Both the position numbers and the translations under genes were made by a program. A stretch of DNA of 60,466 nucleotides from DATFLL01 sp035267785 (GTDB lineage Bacteria > Pseudomonadota > Gammaproteobacteria > DATFLL01): positions 1 to 60,466 of the forward strand of contig DATFLL010000043.1 in assembly GCA_035267785.1 (NCBI GenBank). Direction: 5' to 3'. Each line of letters starts with the position of its first letter. The stretch's first letter is position 1. Shown one piece after another: positions 1 through 9,838 of this stretch. The notes below the pieces were generated by a model that saw only the letters and a list, made by a program, of their open reading frames with translations, did no database searches and had not been told where the DNA came from.

Positions 1-321
1 CAACACCGCGCCCACCCAAAGCGCCATGGCCAGCAGCGCCAGGGCCAACAGCGCAAGCACCAGCAGGCGCAGGGCCGCCGGGCGCAGGTAGTCGATGACG
101 ATGTCGCGCGCTCCCACCCAGGCATGGCCGAGCAGCGCGGCGAAGAACAGCAACACCGCGATGGCGACCGCGGGGCGACCCATGAAGGCGCGCCACTCGG
201 CAAATTCCATCGGTCCGCTCGTCACGGCCCAGACGGCCGCGGCGATGGTGAACGCCGCCAGATAGACCGCCGTGACACGCTGGAGCAACCAGGCCCGCAG
301 GCCCTGCGCACGCCAGCTCAT
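1..321 (-). CDS. sdhD: Succinate dehydrogenase membrane anchor subunit SdhD (partial, runs off the left edge)
   Basis: SdhD anchors complex II in the inner membrane and shares heme b and quinone binding with SdhC. Translating the minus strand from the ATG at 321 gives an N-terminus with QRVTAVYLAAF and later HAWVGARDIVIDYL. These are the hallmark first-helix and heme-ligand-His segments of the family, followed by a third hydrophobic helix. The reading frame is open for 107 codons to the window edge, so the C-terminus is missing. The ATG overlaps the sdhC stop codon by 4 nt (ATGA), the usual sdhC-sdhD coupling. sdhA and sdhB would be expected just beyond the left edge. Confidence 0.9.
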   Translation of the reverse strand, partial: MSWRAQGLRAWLLQRVTAVYLAAFTIAAAVWAVTSGPMEFAEWRAFMGRPAVAIAVLLFFAALLGHAWVGARDIVIDYLRPAALRLLVLALLALALLAMALWVGAVL

Positions 322-701
322 GCCCACACCCGCCATGCGGCGAATGCCAGCAAGGCCAATCCCGCCAGGTTCACCCCCCAGGCGCTGAGGCGCGCCGGGC
401 GCAGGCTGAAGCCAATGCCCAGGTCCTGGGCCAGAAAACGCAGCCCGGCCAGCAGATGGTGAGCCAATGCCCAGGCCAGAATCACCACCGCCACGCGCCA
501 GGGACCATCGAGCAGCGTTTCACGGACGCTGGCGTATCCAGCCGGGTCGCGCAGCGAAACCTCCAGGGCATAAATCAGGAAGGGCGTGGCCGCGATGAGC
601 AAAGCGCCGGAGATACGGTGTGCGAACGAGGCAACCGCCGTGACCGGCATGGCGATCTTGAGCAGGTGCAGAAATCTCGGTCTTTTCGCAGGGGCTTGCA
701 T
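318..701 (-). CDS. sdhC: Succinate dehydrogenase cytochrome b556 subunit SdhC
   Basis: Membrane subunit of succinate dehydrogenase that carries quinone and heme b556 contacts with SdhD. The 127-residue product has three hydrophobic segments. The first conserved stretch is SFAHRISGALL (the family normally reads HRxTG or HRISG), and HHLLAGLRFLAQDLG in the second helix supplies the expected heme-ligand histidine. I chose the ATG at 701. An upstream in-frame GTG at 713 would add four residues. It is the first gene of the sdh operon and diverges from ygfZ across a 169-bp gap. In many Gammaproteobacteria ygfZ also lies beside sdh. Confidence 0.92.
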   Translation of the reverse strand: MQAPAKRPRFLHLLKIAMPVTAVASFAHRISGALLIAATPFLIYALEVSLRDPAGYASVRETLLDGPWRVAVVILAWALAHHLLAGLRFLAQDLGIGFSLRPARLSAWGVNLAGLALLAFAAWRVWA

Positions 702-870
702 GCCGTGATCCACGTTGCCGATTGTTCAAATCATCGGGCGCTGAAGGTACAGTATCGTCGTGCCCGAAGCGGTTGGAACGTGCCGTCCAAACCGTCCGAC
801 CGCGACGCACTGTGGAATGTAAGGTATCGTATCATAGCCCCCGACACTCTCAAGCACTGCGGATGACATC

Positions 871-1911
871 ATGAACCCAGAGTGGAAAGCTCACCTCGAA
901 CAGAAAGGCGCCGTGTTCGACGCCGACACGGTTCGCGACTTCGGCGACCCCCAGGGAGAAACCCGGGCCACCACTGGCCAGGTCGTCCTCGCCGACCTCT
1001 CCCATCTCGGCCTGATCGCCGCCGCGGGCGAGGATGCAATGGAGTTCCTGCAGGGACAGCTCAGCAACGACGTACGCCAGGTCGACACCGAACACAGTCA
1101 GCTCGCCGCCTACTGCAGCCCGAAGGGCCGCATCCTCGCCGACCTGCGGCTGTTTCGCCGGGAGGAGACCTATTACCTGATTCTGCCGCGCGCGATCCTC
1201 GAGCCCACACTCAAGCGCCTGCGCATGTTCGTGCTGCGCAGCCGCGTGACCCTGAACGACGCCAGTGAGACGCTGGTCGGTTTCGGTGTCGCCGGACCCC
1301 AGGCCGACGCGGCGCTGAGCTCGGCGTTGGGAGCCGTCCCCGGGACCGTCGATGAGGTAAGCCACGGCCAGGGGCTGAGCGTGATCCGACTGCCCGGGAG
1401 CTCGCCGCGCTTCCACGTGTTCGGCTCCCCCGAGGCGGCCATTGCGCTATGGGAGCGCCTCGGCCCGCAGTCGCGGCCGGTGGGCGCCGGCGCCTGGGGC
1501 CTGCTCGACATCCTCGCCGGCCTGCCGAGCATCGACCCCGCAACCGTGGATACCTTCGTGCCGCAGATGGTGAACCTGCAGGCGATCGGCGGCGTCAGCT
1601 TCAAGAAGGGGTGCTACCCCGGCCAGGAGGTCGTGGCGCGCACCCATTATCTCGGCAAGTTGAAGCGCCGCATGTATCGCGCGCACGTCGAAACGGACCG
1701 CGCACCGCAGCCCGGTGAGGAGATCTACGCGACGGACAGCCCCGAGCAGAGCGCCGGACGCATCGTCTCGGCCCAACGCTCGCCCGAAGGGGGTTACGAG
1801 CTGCTGGCGGTCATCCAGATCGCCAGTGCCGAAAAGAATGCGCTGCATCTCGGCGACGCCGAGGGTCCCGGGCTCGTCCTGCGCGAGCTGCCCTACGCGC
1901 TCGAGGCGTGA
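871..1911 (+). CDS. ygfZ: Folate-binding YgfZ family protein (Fe-S cluster maintenance)
   Basis: YgfZ is a tetrahydrofolate-dependent protein related to the glycine-cleavage T-protein. It supports the activity of some Fe-S enzymes, including MiaB, and of succinate dehydrogenase. The 346-residue product carries the family signature KGCYPGQEVVARTHYLGKLKRR around residues 247-268, including the conserved Cys of K-G-C-[YF]-P-G-Q-E. Length matches the family. The ATG at 871 follows a weak GGAT ribosome-binding site. Its position divergent from sdhC fits a link to an Fe-S enzyme. It converges on lysS with a 25-bp gap. Confidence 0.9.
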   Translation: MNPEWKAHLEQKGAVFDADTVRDFGDPQGETRATTGQVVLADLSHLGLIAAAGEDAMEFLQGQLSNDVRQVDTEHSQLAAYCSPKGRILADLRLFRREETYYLILPRAILEPTLKRLRMFVLRSRVTLNDASETLVGFGVAGPQADAALSSALGAVPGTVDEVSHGQGLSVIRLPGSSPRFHVFGSPEAAIALWERLGPQSRPVGAGAWGLLDILAGLPSIDPATVDTFVPQMVNLQAIGGVSFKKGCYPGQEVVARTHYLGKLKRRMYRAHVETDRAPQPGEEIYATDSPEQSAGRIVSAQRSPEGGYELLAVIQIASAEKNALHLGDAEGPGLVLRELPYALEA

Positions 1912-1936
1912 GGTCAGCAGACAATTTGGCAGCCCG

Positions 1937-3478
<1,542 letters not shown>

Positions 3479-3522
3479 ATCGCCCTGTCCAACGTACTGG
3501 ACCGTCCGCTGCAGCGGCGCGC

Positions 3523-4621
3523 TTACAGCCCGCTCTTCAGACTGGCCTCGATAAATTCGTCCAGGTCGCCGTCGAGCACGGCCTGGGTGTTGCCCGTCTC
3601 GACCGAGGTGCGCAAATCCTTAATGCGCGATTGGTCGAGCACATAGGAGCGGATCTGGCTGCCCCACCCGATGTCGGCTTTGGACTCTTCCAGGGCCTGC
3701 TTCTCGGCGTTGCGCTTTTGCACCTCCACCTCATAGAGCTTGGCCTTGAGCTGGTTCATCGCGTGCGCCTTGTTCTGATGCTGGGAACGCTCGCTCTGGC
3801 ACTGGGCCACGATACCGGTGGGCTCGTGCGTGATGCGCACGGCCGAATCGGTGCGGTTGACGTGCTGGCCGCCTGCCCCACTCGCCCGGTAAGTATCGAT
3901 GCGCAGGTCCGCGGGGTTGATCTCGATGTCGATGTCCTCGTCCACCTCCGGGTAGACGAACACAGAGGCAAAGGACGTGTGACGGCGGTTGCCCGAGTCG
4001 AAGGGTGACTTTCGCACCAGGCGGTGGACCCCGGTCTCGGTGCGCAGCCAACCGAAGGCATAGTCGCCCTTGAAGTGCACGGTCGCGCTCTTGATGCCCG
4101 CGACCTCGCCCTCGGACAGCTCGATGATCTCGGTGTCGAAGCCGCGGCGCTCGCCCCAGCGCAGGTACATGCGCAGCAGCATATTGGCCCAGTCCTGCGC
4201 CTCGGTGCCGCCCGAGCCGGCCTGGACGTCGACGAAGGCGTTATTGGCGTCCATCGGGCCCGAGAACATCCGGTGGAACTCCAGCGTGCCAAGCCGTTGT
4301 TCGAGGCCGTCGAGGTCGCTCACAACGGCCTCTGCTGTCCCTTCGTCGTCTTCCTCGGCGGCCAGCTGCAGCAGGTCACGGGCATCGTTCAACGCCTCGT
4401 TCAGTGAGCTCAGTGTCTCGACGACCTCTTCCAGACGGGCGCGCTCCCGGCCCAACTCCTGTGCGTACTCGGGCCGATTCCAGATGGCGGGATCTTCGAG
4501 CTCTCGGGTGACCTCGATCAGGCGTTCGCGCTTGGTATCGAAGTCAAAGATACCCCCTCAGGGCGGCGGCGCGCCCTTGCATATCCTTGATACGCGATTG
4601 GATGGCGTTGACTTCCAGCAT
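3523..4621 (-). CDS. prfB: Peptide chain release factor 2, expressed through a programmed +1 frameshift
   Basis: RF2 recognises UGA and UAA stop codons and triggers peptide release. The gene is in two frames. A 25-codon leader starts at the ATG at 4621 and ends ...RGYL, where an in-frame UGA occurs (4546-4544). Shifting +1 at CUU-U continues as DFDTKRERL and gives a 365-residue product, the same length as E. coli RF2. Diagnostic features are SPF in the stop-codon recognition loop (KSPFDS) and YRASGAGGQHVNRTDS with the universal GGQ. The residue before SGAGGQ is Ala, as in most bacteria, not the Thr of E. coli K-12. It is followed by lysS and preceded by two small unknown genes on the same strand. 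Confidence 0.96.
4543..4560 (-). promoter_or_regulatory. Programmed +1 frameshift site of prfB
   Basis: On the minus strand the site reads AGGGGGTATCTTTGAC. It has an internal Shine-Dalgarno-like AGGGGG three bases upstream of the slippery CUU, then the in-frame stop UGA followed by C. It matches the E. coli RF2 site. Low RF2 slows termination at UGA and favours slippage, so RF2 autoregulates its own synthesis. The leader frame and the main frame are both intact on either side, so this is a regulated shift and not a mutation. Confidence 0.95.
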
Positions 4622-4718
4622 GCTGCTTTCCCACACGGCCTCGATCGAAGCCGCGTATCATACCGCACTCATACCGGAGAGAGAAACAGCGAAGACGCCG
4701 TTAAATCGACAAGCGTTC

Positions 4719-4735
4719 GGGGCGCTCAGCGCCCC
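4719..4735. other. Perfect 7-bp hairpin between prfB and the upstream unknown gene
   Basis: GGGGCGC-TCA-GCGCCCC sits in the 135-bp gap upstream of prfB. It has no T-run on the minus side, so it is a weak candidate for a terminator or attenuator between the small-gene pair and prfB-lysS. Confidence 0.3.
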
Positions 4736-4756
4736 TCGCCGAAAGACATGTTCTGT

Positions 4757-5200
4757 TCAGTGCTGGCCGAGCAACGACTCGCAGCGCGTCATCAGCTGCT
4801 CGGCCTTGTCCTCGTCGATCATCAACTGGACGAGCTTGCGGCAGCTGGTGGCCGCGGACGTCAGACCTTCCTTGGTGGCTGGCGCATCCCGCAGTTTCTT
4901 GACGACCTTGTCGGCGTCCTGACCCAGAATTTCCTCGACCGTATGGATCAATTCGTCCTTGAGGGCGTCGTAGTTGATCTCACCGGGCGCGATGAGCTCG
5001 ACATAGCCCTCCTCGGCCAGAATCTTGAGGCCACCGGCGACATCGGGCATGCCCTGCCCTTTCTTGGCAACTTCCGCCACCGAGGAGCTGCCGTCGACCA
5101 AAATCAGGATGACGCGCAGATTGCCCGAGACGCCCCCCGAGCGGGTCTTGAGCTCCTGTTCGCCCTTCTCGGTCTTACGAACGATGTATGAGCTGTCCAT
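4757..5200 (-). CDS. Conserved-looking hypothetical protein, possible winged-helix N-terminal half
   Basis: 147 residues, soluble, no signal peptide. The N-terminal half (YIVRKTEKGEQEL, then LILVDGSSSVAEVAKK and LKILAEEGYVELI) looks like a short helix-turn-helix or winged-helix fold. The C-terminal half (residues 75-147) is helical and charged. I do not recognise a named family. It starts one nucleotide after the stop of the three-helix membrane protein upstream, so the two are almost certainly co-transcribed and perhaps functionally paired. It precedes prfB by 135 bp. GC and codon use look like the neighbours. Confidence 0.6.
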   Translation of the reverse strand: MDSSYIVRKTEKGEQELKTRSGGVSGNLRVILILVDGSSSVAEVAKKGQGMPDVAGGLKILAEEGYVELIAPGEINYDALKDELIHTVEEILGQDADKVVKKLRDAPATKEGLTSAATSCRKLVQLMIDEDKAEQLMTRCESLLGQH

Positions 5201-5201
5201 A

Positions 5202-5519
5202 TCACTCGGACATGATCTTGATGATGCGGAAGATCATCTTGACGGTCACCACCACGTAGATCGCGCCGAACAGGAAAATCACCGACACAATGAGATGCAG
5301 GCTCTCGGTCGGGATGTTCCGGAAGAAGGGCGTGGTCAGATAGCCCGCCGTAAACAGGACCACGAGCCAGGACACAATCGCCCACTGGCGTCCCACGACA
5401 CCACCGGGGACATCGTTCTTGAGCGCGATGACCAGCCACAGGCAGTAGAGCATGACCAGGATCGCCACCAGGCTGATGGCGATGCTGGGATCTTTGAGTA
5501 TTTCATGGAATATGAACAT
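5202..5519 (-). CDS. Small membrane protein with three predicted helices, unknown function
   Basis: 105 residues. Hydrophobic segments lie at about 14-33 (ISLVAILVMLYCLWLVIAL), 47-64 and 75-100 (LIVSVIFLFGAIYVVVTVKM), and the C-terminal end is basic. No family is recognised. The arrangement resembles a stand-alone membrane module, but that is only a shape. It is the first gene of a pair with the 147-residue protein (gap 1 nt). A plausible promoter lies about 90 bp upstream in an AT-rich spacer. Confidence 0.6.
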   Translation of the reverse strand: MFIFHEILKDPSIAISLVAILVMLYCLWLVIALKNDVPGGVVGRQWAIVSWLVVLFTAGYLTTPFFRNIPTESLHLIVSVIFLFGAIYVVVTVKMIFRIIKIMSE

Positions 5520-5606
5520 CGTGTTGTCGCTCCCGAGTCGTTAAAGGCCCCCCTACCGCCGGGCCGGATTGTTCCGATTTCTCGTTTTTTTAACGTATCT
5601 ACCTAA

Positions 5607-5635
5607 TTTTTATTCGTTTATAGGCGTTCGTGCAA
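5607..5635 (-). promoter_or_regulatory. Candidate sigma-70-type promoter for the small membrane protein operon
   Basis: Minus strand TTGCAC, 17-nt spacer, TAAAAA, in a spacer that is visibly AT-rich compared with its surroundings. The predicted leader is about 80 nt. Seen by eye only, with no scoring done. Confidence 0.4.
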
Positions 5636-5706
5636 AATATCGACTTCTCCCGCCCCGGTCAATAAACTTTGAACTTCATCACAGATTTCGTCCAGCCCGC
5701 CGAATA

Positions 5707-5725
5707 CTTGAGCCGCTGGCTCAAG
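5707..5725 (-). terminator. Candidate recJ terminator hairpin
   Basis: An 8-bp perfect stem, CTTGAGCC-GCT-GGCTCAAG, begins two bases after the recJ stop codon. There is no strong U-tract after it, so intrinsic termination is uncertain. It separates recJ from the small membrane protein operon. Confidence 0.45.
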
Positions 5726-5726
5726 C

Positions 5727-7475
5727 TTAGACCAGTTCCAGGTGAACCACGATCAGCTGCACACTGCGCTGGCCGCGGAAGCTGTTGACGTCCAACCGGT
5801 AGGCGAGCCGCACCCGGCTTACAGCCGCCGGCCAGTCGGCGTCGGTAACGTTGAAGGCAATCGCGTCCAGGGGCGGGCCGCCCTCCGGGTGGCGCACGAC
5901 CAACTTGAGGTGGCGCTCGCCGACGATACGCCGCTGGATCAAGTCAAACACGCCATCGAACACCGGCTCCGGAAAACCCTGTCCCCAGGGCCCGGCAAAG
6001 CGCAGGGCCTCGGCCAGGTCCAGGCTGTGGTCCGCGGGGCCGAGCGCGCCGTCGCTGAGGACGGCACCGCGCAGGGCCGCCGGGTCCAGGTGCCGGCGTA
6101 CCTCGGCATCGAAGGCCCGGGCGAAGGCGTCGAAATCCTCGCGCCGGATGGTCAGGCCCGCGGCCATCGCGTGGCCGCCGAACTTGCTGAGCAGCGCCGG
6201 GTGACGCGTGGCCACCGCATCCAGGGCGTCGCGGATGTGCAGACCCGACACCGAACGGGCGGAGCCCTTGAGCTGATCCGAGCCACCGCCGGGGGCGAAG
6301 GCGATCACGGGGCGGTGCAGGCGGTCCTTGATGCGCGAGGCGAGCAGGCCGACGACCCCTTCGTGCCAATCGGCATCGTAGAGGCAGAGCCCGACGGGCA
6401 GCTCGCCCTCCTCGGCCTCGAGCACCTCTTCGATATGAGCCAGGGCCCGGGCCTTCATATCGTCCTCGATCGCACGGCGCTCGCGGTTGAGCCCGTCCAG
6501 GCGAGCGGCCAGGGCCCGCGCCTCGCCCACATCGTCGCTCAGCAGGCAGGCGATCCCCACCGACATGTCCTCCAGGCGCCCCGCCGCGTTGAGGCGCGGG
6601 CCGACGGCAAACCCCAGGTCCGCGGCAACCGTCATGGCGGGGTCCCGGCCCCCGACTTCCAGCAGGGCCTGGATGCCCGGACAGGCCTGACCGGCGCGGA
6701 TACGTGCCAGCCCCTGCGCCACCAGGATGCGGTTGTTGGCGTCCAGGGGTACGACGTCGGCCACCGTACCCAGCGCGACCAGGTCCAGGTGGCGGGCGAG
6801 ATTGGGCTCGTCCAGACCCCGCCGCTCGAACCAGCCGCGCTCGCGCAGGCGCACGCGCAGGGCCATCAGGACGTAAAAGATGACGCCCACGCCCGCCAGC
6901 GCCTTGCTGGCAAATCCGTCCTCGGGGCGGTTCGGATTGACAATGGCGTCGGCGTCGGGCAGCTGCGACCCGGCCAGATGGTGGTCCGTGACCAGCACCC
7001 GCATGCCGGCCTCACGCGCGGCGGCCACCCCGGCGACGCTGGATATCCCGTTATCGACCGTAATCAACAGCTGCGCCGGGGCACCGTTCGCGGCGGTGGC
7101 AACAGCGACGATCTCCGGGGTCAGACCGTAGCCATACTCGAAACGGTTGGGCACCAGAAAGTCGACCTCGGCCGCGCCCAGCTCACGCAGCGCCCGCACC
7201 GCCAGGGCGGAGCTGGTCGCCCCGTCGGCATCGAAGTCGCCGACGATGAGGATGCGCCATTGTCCCTCCAGCGCCTCGACCAGCAGGTCGACCGCGCGGT
7301 GGATGTCATACAGACCCTCGAACGGCAGCAGGCGCGCCAGCGACCCGTCGAGCTCCGTCCCGCTGCGCACGGCCCGCGAGGCGTACACCCGGGCGAGCAC
7401 CGGATGGAGCTCGCCGGCCCATTCGGGCAAGGAGTCGATACCGGGCCGACGCTCGATATGCACGATGTCGCTCAT
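5727..7475 (-). CDS. recJ: Single-stranded-DNA-specific 5'-3' exonuclease RecJ
   Basis: RecJ degrades single-stranded DNA 5' to 3' in recombination, mismatch repair and the RecF pathway. The 582-residue protein has the DHH-superfamily motifs in order: ILIVGDFDADGATSSAL (78-94), the VDNGISS motif (140-146) and TDHH (163-166). A DHHA1 domain follows, with GGHAMAAGLTI, and the C-terminal OB domain is present. Length is typical. The upstream rpfE-like gene ends 10 bp before the recJ start, so they form an operon. Confidence 0.96.
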   Translation of the reverse strand: MSDIVHIERRPGIDSLPEWAGELHPVLARVYASRAVRSGTELDGSLARLLPFEGLYDIHRAVDLLVEALEGQWRILIVGDFDADGATSSALAVRALRELGAAEVDFLVPNRFEYGYGLTPEIVAVATAANGAPAQLLITVDNGISSVAGVAAAREAGMRVLVTDHHLAGSQLPDADAIVNPNRPEDGFASKALAGVGVIFYVLMALRVRLRERGWFERRGLDEPNLARHLDLVALGTVADVVPLDANNRILVAQGLARIRAGQACPGIQALLEVGGRDPAMTVAADLGFAVGPRLNAAGRLEDMSVGIACLLSDDVGEARALAARLDGLNRERRAIEDDMKARALAHIEEVLEAEEGELPVGLCLYDADWHEGVVGLLASRIKDRLHRPVIAFAPGGGSDQLKGSARSVSGLHIRDALDAVATRHPALLSKFGGHAMAAGLTIRREDFDAFARAFDAEVRRHLDPAALRGAVLSDGALGPADHSLDLAEALRFAGPWGQGFPEPVFDGVFDLIQRRIVGERHLKLVVRHPEGGPPLDAIAFNVTDADWPAAVSRVRLAYRLDVNSFRGQRSVQLIVVHLELV

Positions 7476-7485
7476 TTCAATCCCG

Positions 7486-8559
7486 TCACGCTCGGTCGCC
7501 CAGATAGGCGCTCAGCGGCCGATGGCGCCAGCGCCGCGGCAGCCAGCTGCGCCAGCGTCCCCCGCGGCGTACCCGATAGCATCCGCCATCGCCGGCCAGC
7601 AGGACCAGCTCTGCCAGTCTTCCCGTCTGCAGCGCCCGGTGCAGGGGGACCAGCCAGCGCGCCTGCACCGCCTCGAGCGCCCCCACCCACTCGAAGGGAT
7701 CGGCGCTCGCCGCCGGCGCGCGCAGGTCGTCCACATACAGCAGGTGCTCGCCGGGGACAGACTCGCCGCGCAGCCAGTCCTGCCCGTCGCTCGGCAGCGC
7801 CGAGAATGTCGCACCGCTCAGTGCGGCCAGGCCCTGCGCCAGCGGCTCGTCCGCCCAGACACCCGCCCAACTGGACCGCCTCCCCGCCGGTTTGGGCGGA
7901 AGCGTCCCGCCGCCCCAGAACCAAAGGCTGTTGACCGGCAGGCGGCCGCTCGCCTCACGCTCGGCATTGACCGCGCTTGCGTGGAGCAGCATCTGGATCT
8001 CGTTGAGATGGCGGTGCCACAGACGTCCATCCTCGCCCGCGGGTAGAAAAGGGCGCACGTTGCGGCCCAGCACCTCGCCCAGGGCGTGGGTGCGCAGGCG
8101 GGGCGCCGCCGGCAGCGTCAAATACCAACGCGCCGGATGCAGGGCCTGGAGCTGCCAGCCGTCCTCGCCGAAAACGGCCTGGATCTCGCCGGCCAGCTGC
8201 GCGGCCTCGGCGGGCGTGAGCCGCAGCTCGTCGTGGGCCAGGAGCACGGCGCTGTCGGTGTCGGCCTGCAAATAGACCGGATCGGCGCGCAGCCACCAGC
8301 GCGCGTCCGGTTCACCGCCGTCGAGCAGGCGCGTCACGGCCGCGACCGGGGGATCGGCGTCCGGCGCCGGCGGGATATCGAACAGCGAGAACAGGCCGGC
8401 CTCGACACCCGGCGCCACGGCGGCCGCGTGGTGCTCGGCCCGCCCCAAGAGGTTTTCCAGACAGGACAAGTCCGGGAGCTCACCCGCGGGCAGGGCCGCG
8501 AACGCCGGCATGGGCCCGAGCAGGCCCGGCAGGAACAATGTCAGGCTATGCATCGCCAT
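7486..8559 (-). CDS. RpfE-like / phosphoglycerate-mutase-like protein of unknown function
   Basis: 357 residues, cytoplasmic. It contains WYLTLPAAPRLRTHALGEVLGRNVRPFLP and HRHLNEIQMLLHASAVNAERE. These match, from memory, a proteobacterial family annotated either as regulatory protein RpfE (named from the Xanthomonas rpf cluster, where it also neighbours recJ) or as a cofactor-independent phosphoglycerate-mutase-like protein. No complete phosphatase active site is evident to me. The C-terminal about 100 residues are Ala/Arg/Trp-rich and poorly conserved. It lies between thrC and recJ on the same strand, 10 bp from recJ. The biochemical role is unknown. Confidence 0.65.
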   Translation of the reverse strand: MAMHSLTLFLPGLLGPMPAFAALPAGELPDLSCLENLLGRAEHHAAAVAPGVEAGLFSLFDIPPAPDADPPVAAVTRLLDGGEPDARWWLRADPVYLQADTDSAVLLAHDELRLTPAEAAQLAGEIQAVFGEDGWQLQALHPARWYLTLPAAPRLRTHALGEVLGRNVRPFLPAGEDGRLWHRHLNEIQMLLHASAVNAEREASGRLPVNSLWFWGGGTLPPKPAGRRSSWAGVWADEPLAQGLAALSGATFSALPSDGQDWLRGESVPGEHLLYVDDLRAPAASADPFEWVGALEAVQARWLVPLHRALQTGRLAELVLLAGDGGCYRVRRGGRWRSWLPRRWRHRPLSAYLGDRA

Positions 8560-8632
8560 GGAAGCTCAGCCTACGGTATCGGCGCAACCGTGCACAGTCC
8601 CGGCGGCCGTACCCCCCTCGCTGCGGCCGCCT

Positions 8633-9772
8633 TTAGAGGTAACCGAGGATGGCGGACTTCACGGCGTCGAGCTCGGCCTCGACGGTCAGCATCGAGGCGC
8701 TGCTCTGCTGGATGGCGATGTCGGGATCCTTGAGGCCGTGGCCGGTCAGCGTACAGACGATGGTGCTGCCCTCGGGGATCTTGCCCGAGGTCACGTCGCG
8801 CATGGCGCCAGCCAGTGAGGTGGCCGAGGCCGGCTCGCAGAACACACCCTCCTTCTGGGCGAGCAGCTTCTGCGCGGCGAGGATCTCCTCGTCCGTGCAT
8901 TCATCGAACCAGCCGCCCGATTCCTCCTTGACCTTCCAGGCCATGTCCCAGCTCTGCGGGTGGCCGATACGGATCGCCGTGGCCACCGTGTCCGGGTCGT
9001 CGACCATCTGCCCGCGCATGAACGGGGCACTGCCGGCGGCCTGGTAACCCACCATCGTCGGGCGATTGCCGACCACGGCGCCGCCGGCGTATTTGCAATG
9101 ACCCTGGCAAAACGCACAGGCAGCGGTGACGTGATCGCCCGAGGCCGAGGAATACTCGCAGTAACCTATCCAGTGGGCGGTGATGTTGCCGGCATTGCCG
9201 ACCGGCAGGCAGTGATAGTCCGGCGAGCGGCCGAGCTCCTCGACGATCTCGAAGGCCGCCGTCTTCTGTCCCTGCAAGCGGTAGGGGTTGATGGAATTGA
9301 CGATGGTCACCGGCGCCTCCTCGGCGACCTCCTTGACCAGCTTCATGCCGGCGTCGAAGTTGCCCTTGATCTGGATGACGACGGCACCGTGCATCATGGC
9401 CTGTGCCAACTTGCCCATGGCGATCTTGCCGTCGGGAATCAACACGAAAGCGGTGATGCCCGCACGCGCGGCATAGGCCGCGGCCGCCGCCGAGGTGTTG
9501 CCGGTCGAGGCGCAGATGATCGCGCGGCTGCCCTCTTCCACGGCCTTGGTCACGGCCATGGTCATGCCGCGGTCCTTGAACGACCCGGTGGGATTCAGGC
9601 CCTCGAATTTGACGTAGATCTCCACGTCCTTGCCGAGCACGCGCGGAATGTTGTTCAAGCGAATCAGCGGCGTGTTGCCCTCGCCCAGGCTGATGATGCG
9701 CGTGTCGTCATGGACCGGCAGGCGGTCGCGATAACGATCGATCAGGCCGGTGTAACGGGTTCGAAACGGCAC
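8633..9772 (-). CDS. thrC: Threonine synthase with a cysteine-rich insertion
   Basis: PLP enzyme converting O-phosphohomoserine to threonine. The PLP lysine is K66 in NPTGSFKDRGM, and the phosphate-binding glycine loop is PVGNAGNITAHW. The 379-residue protein is close to the short (type II-like) form that lacks the long N-terminal extension. Between the glycine loop and the conserved GYQAAGSAPF there is an extended segment with four cysteines (C205, C219, C222, C226). It is not present in the short versions I know and may bind metal. It lies 66 bp downstream of hom on the same strand, forming the threonine branch alaC-hom-thrC. Confidence 0.95.
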   Translation of the reverse strand: MPFRTRYTGLIDRYRDRLPVHDDTRIISLGEGNTPLIRLNNIPRVLGKDVEIYVKFEGLNPTGSFKDRGMTMAVTKAVEEGSRAIICASTGNTSAAAAAYAARAGITAFVLIPDGKIAMGKLAQAMMHGAVVIQIKGNFDAGMKLVKEVAEEAPVTIVNSINPYRLQGQKTAAFEIVEELGRSPDYHCLPVGNAGNITAHWIGYCEYSSASGDHVTAACAFCQGHCKYAGGAVVGNRPTMVGYQAAGSAPFMRGQMVDDPDTVATAIRIGHPQSWDMAWKVKEESGGWFDECTDEEILAAQKLLAQKEGVFCEPASATSLAGAMRDVTSGKIPEGSTIVCTLTGHGLKDPDIAIQQSSASMLTVEAELDAVKSAILGYL

Positions 9773-9838
9773 AGCGTTCTCCTAGCGTAGAAATCGGTTC
9801 ACTCGTCGGTGCCCGCAACCGAGGCGGGCGAGAATGGC

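Noticed and set aside
4543..4621. prfB as a broken gene because of an in-frame TGA
   Set aside because: The site matches the programmed RF2 frameshift exactly and the shifted product is full length.
5742..7934. Very long open frame on the plus strand opposite recJ and the rpfE-like gene (also similar frames opposite dnaE and bamA)
   Set aside because: GC-rich DNA gives long antisense frames. These lack family motifs and lie fully over well-supported genes.
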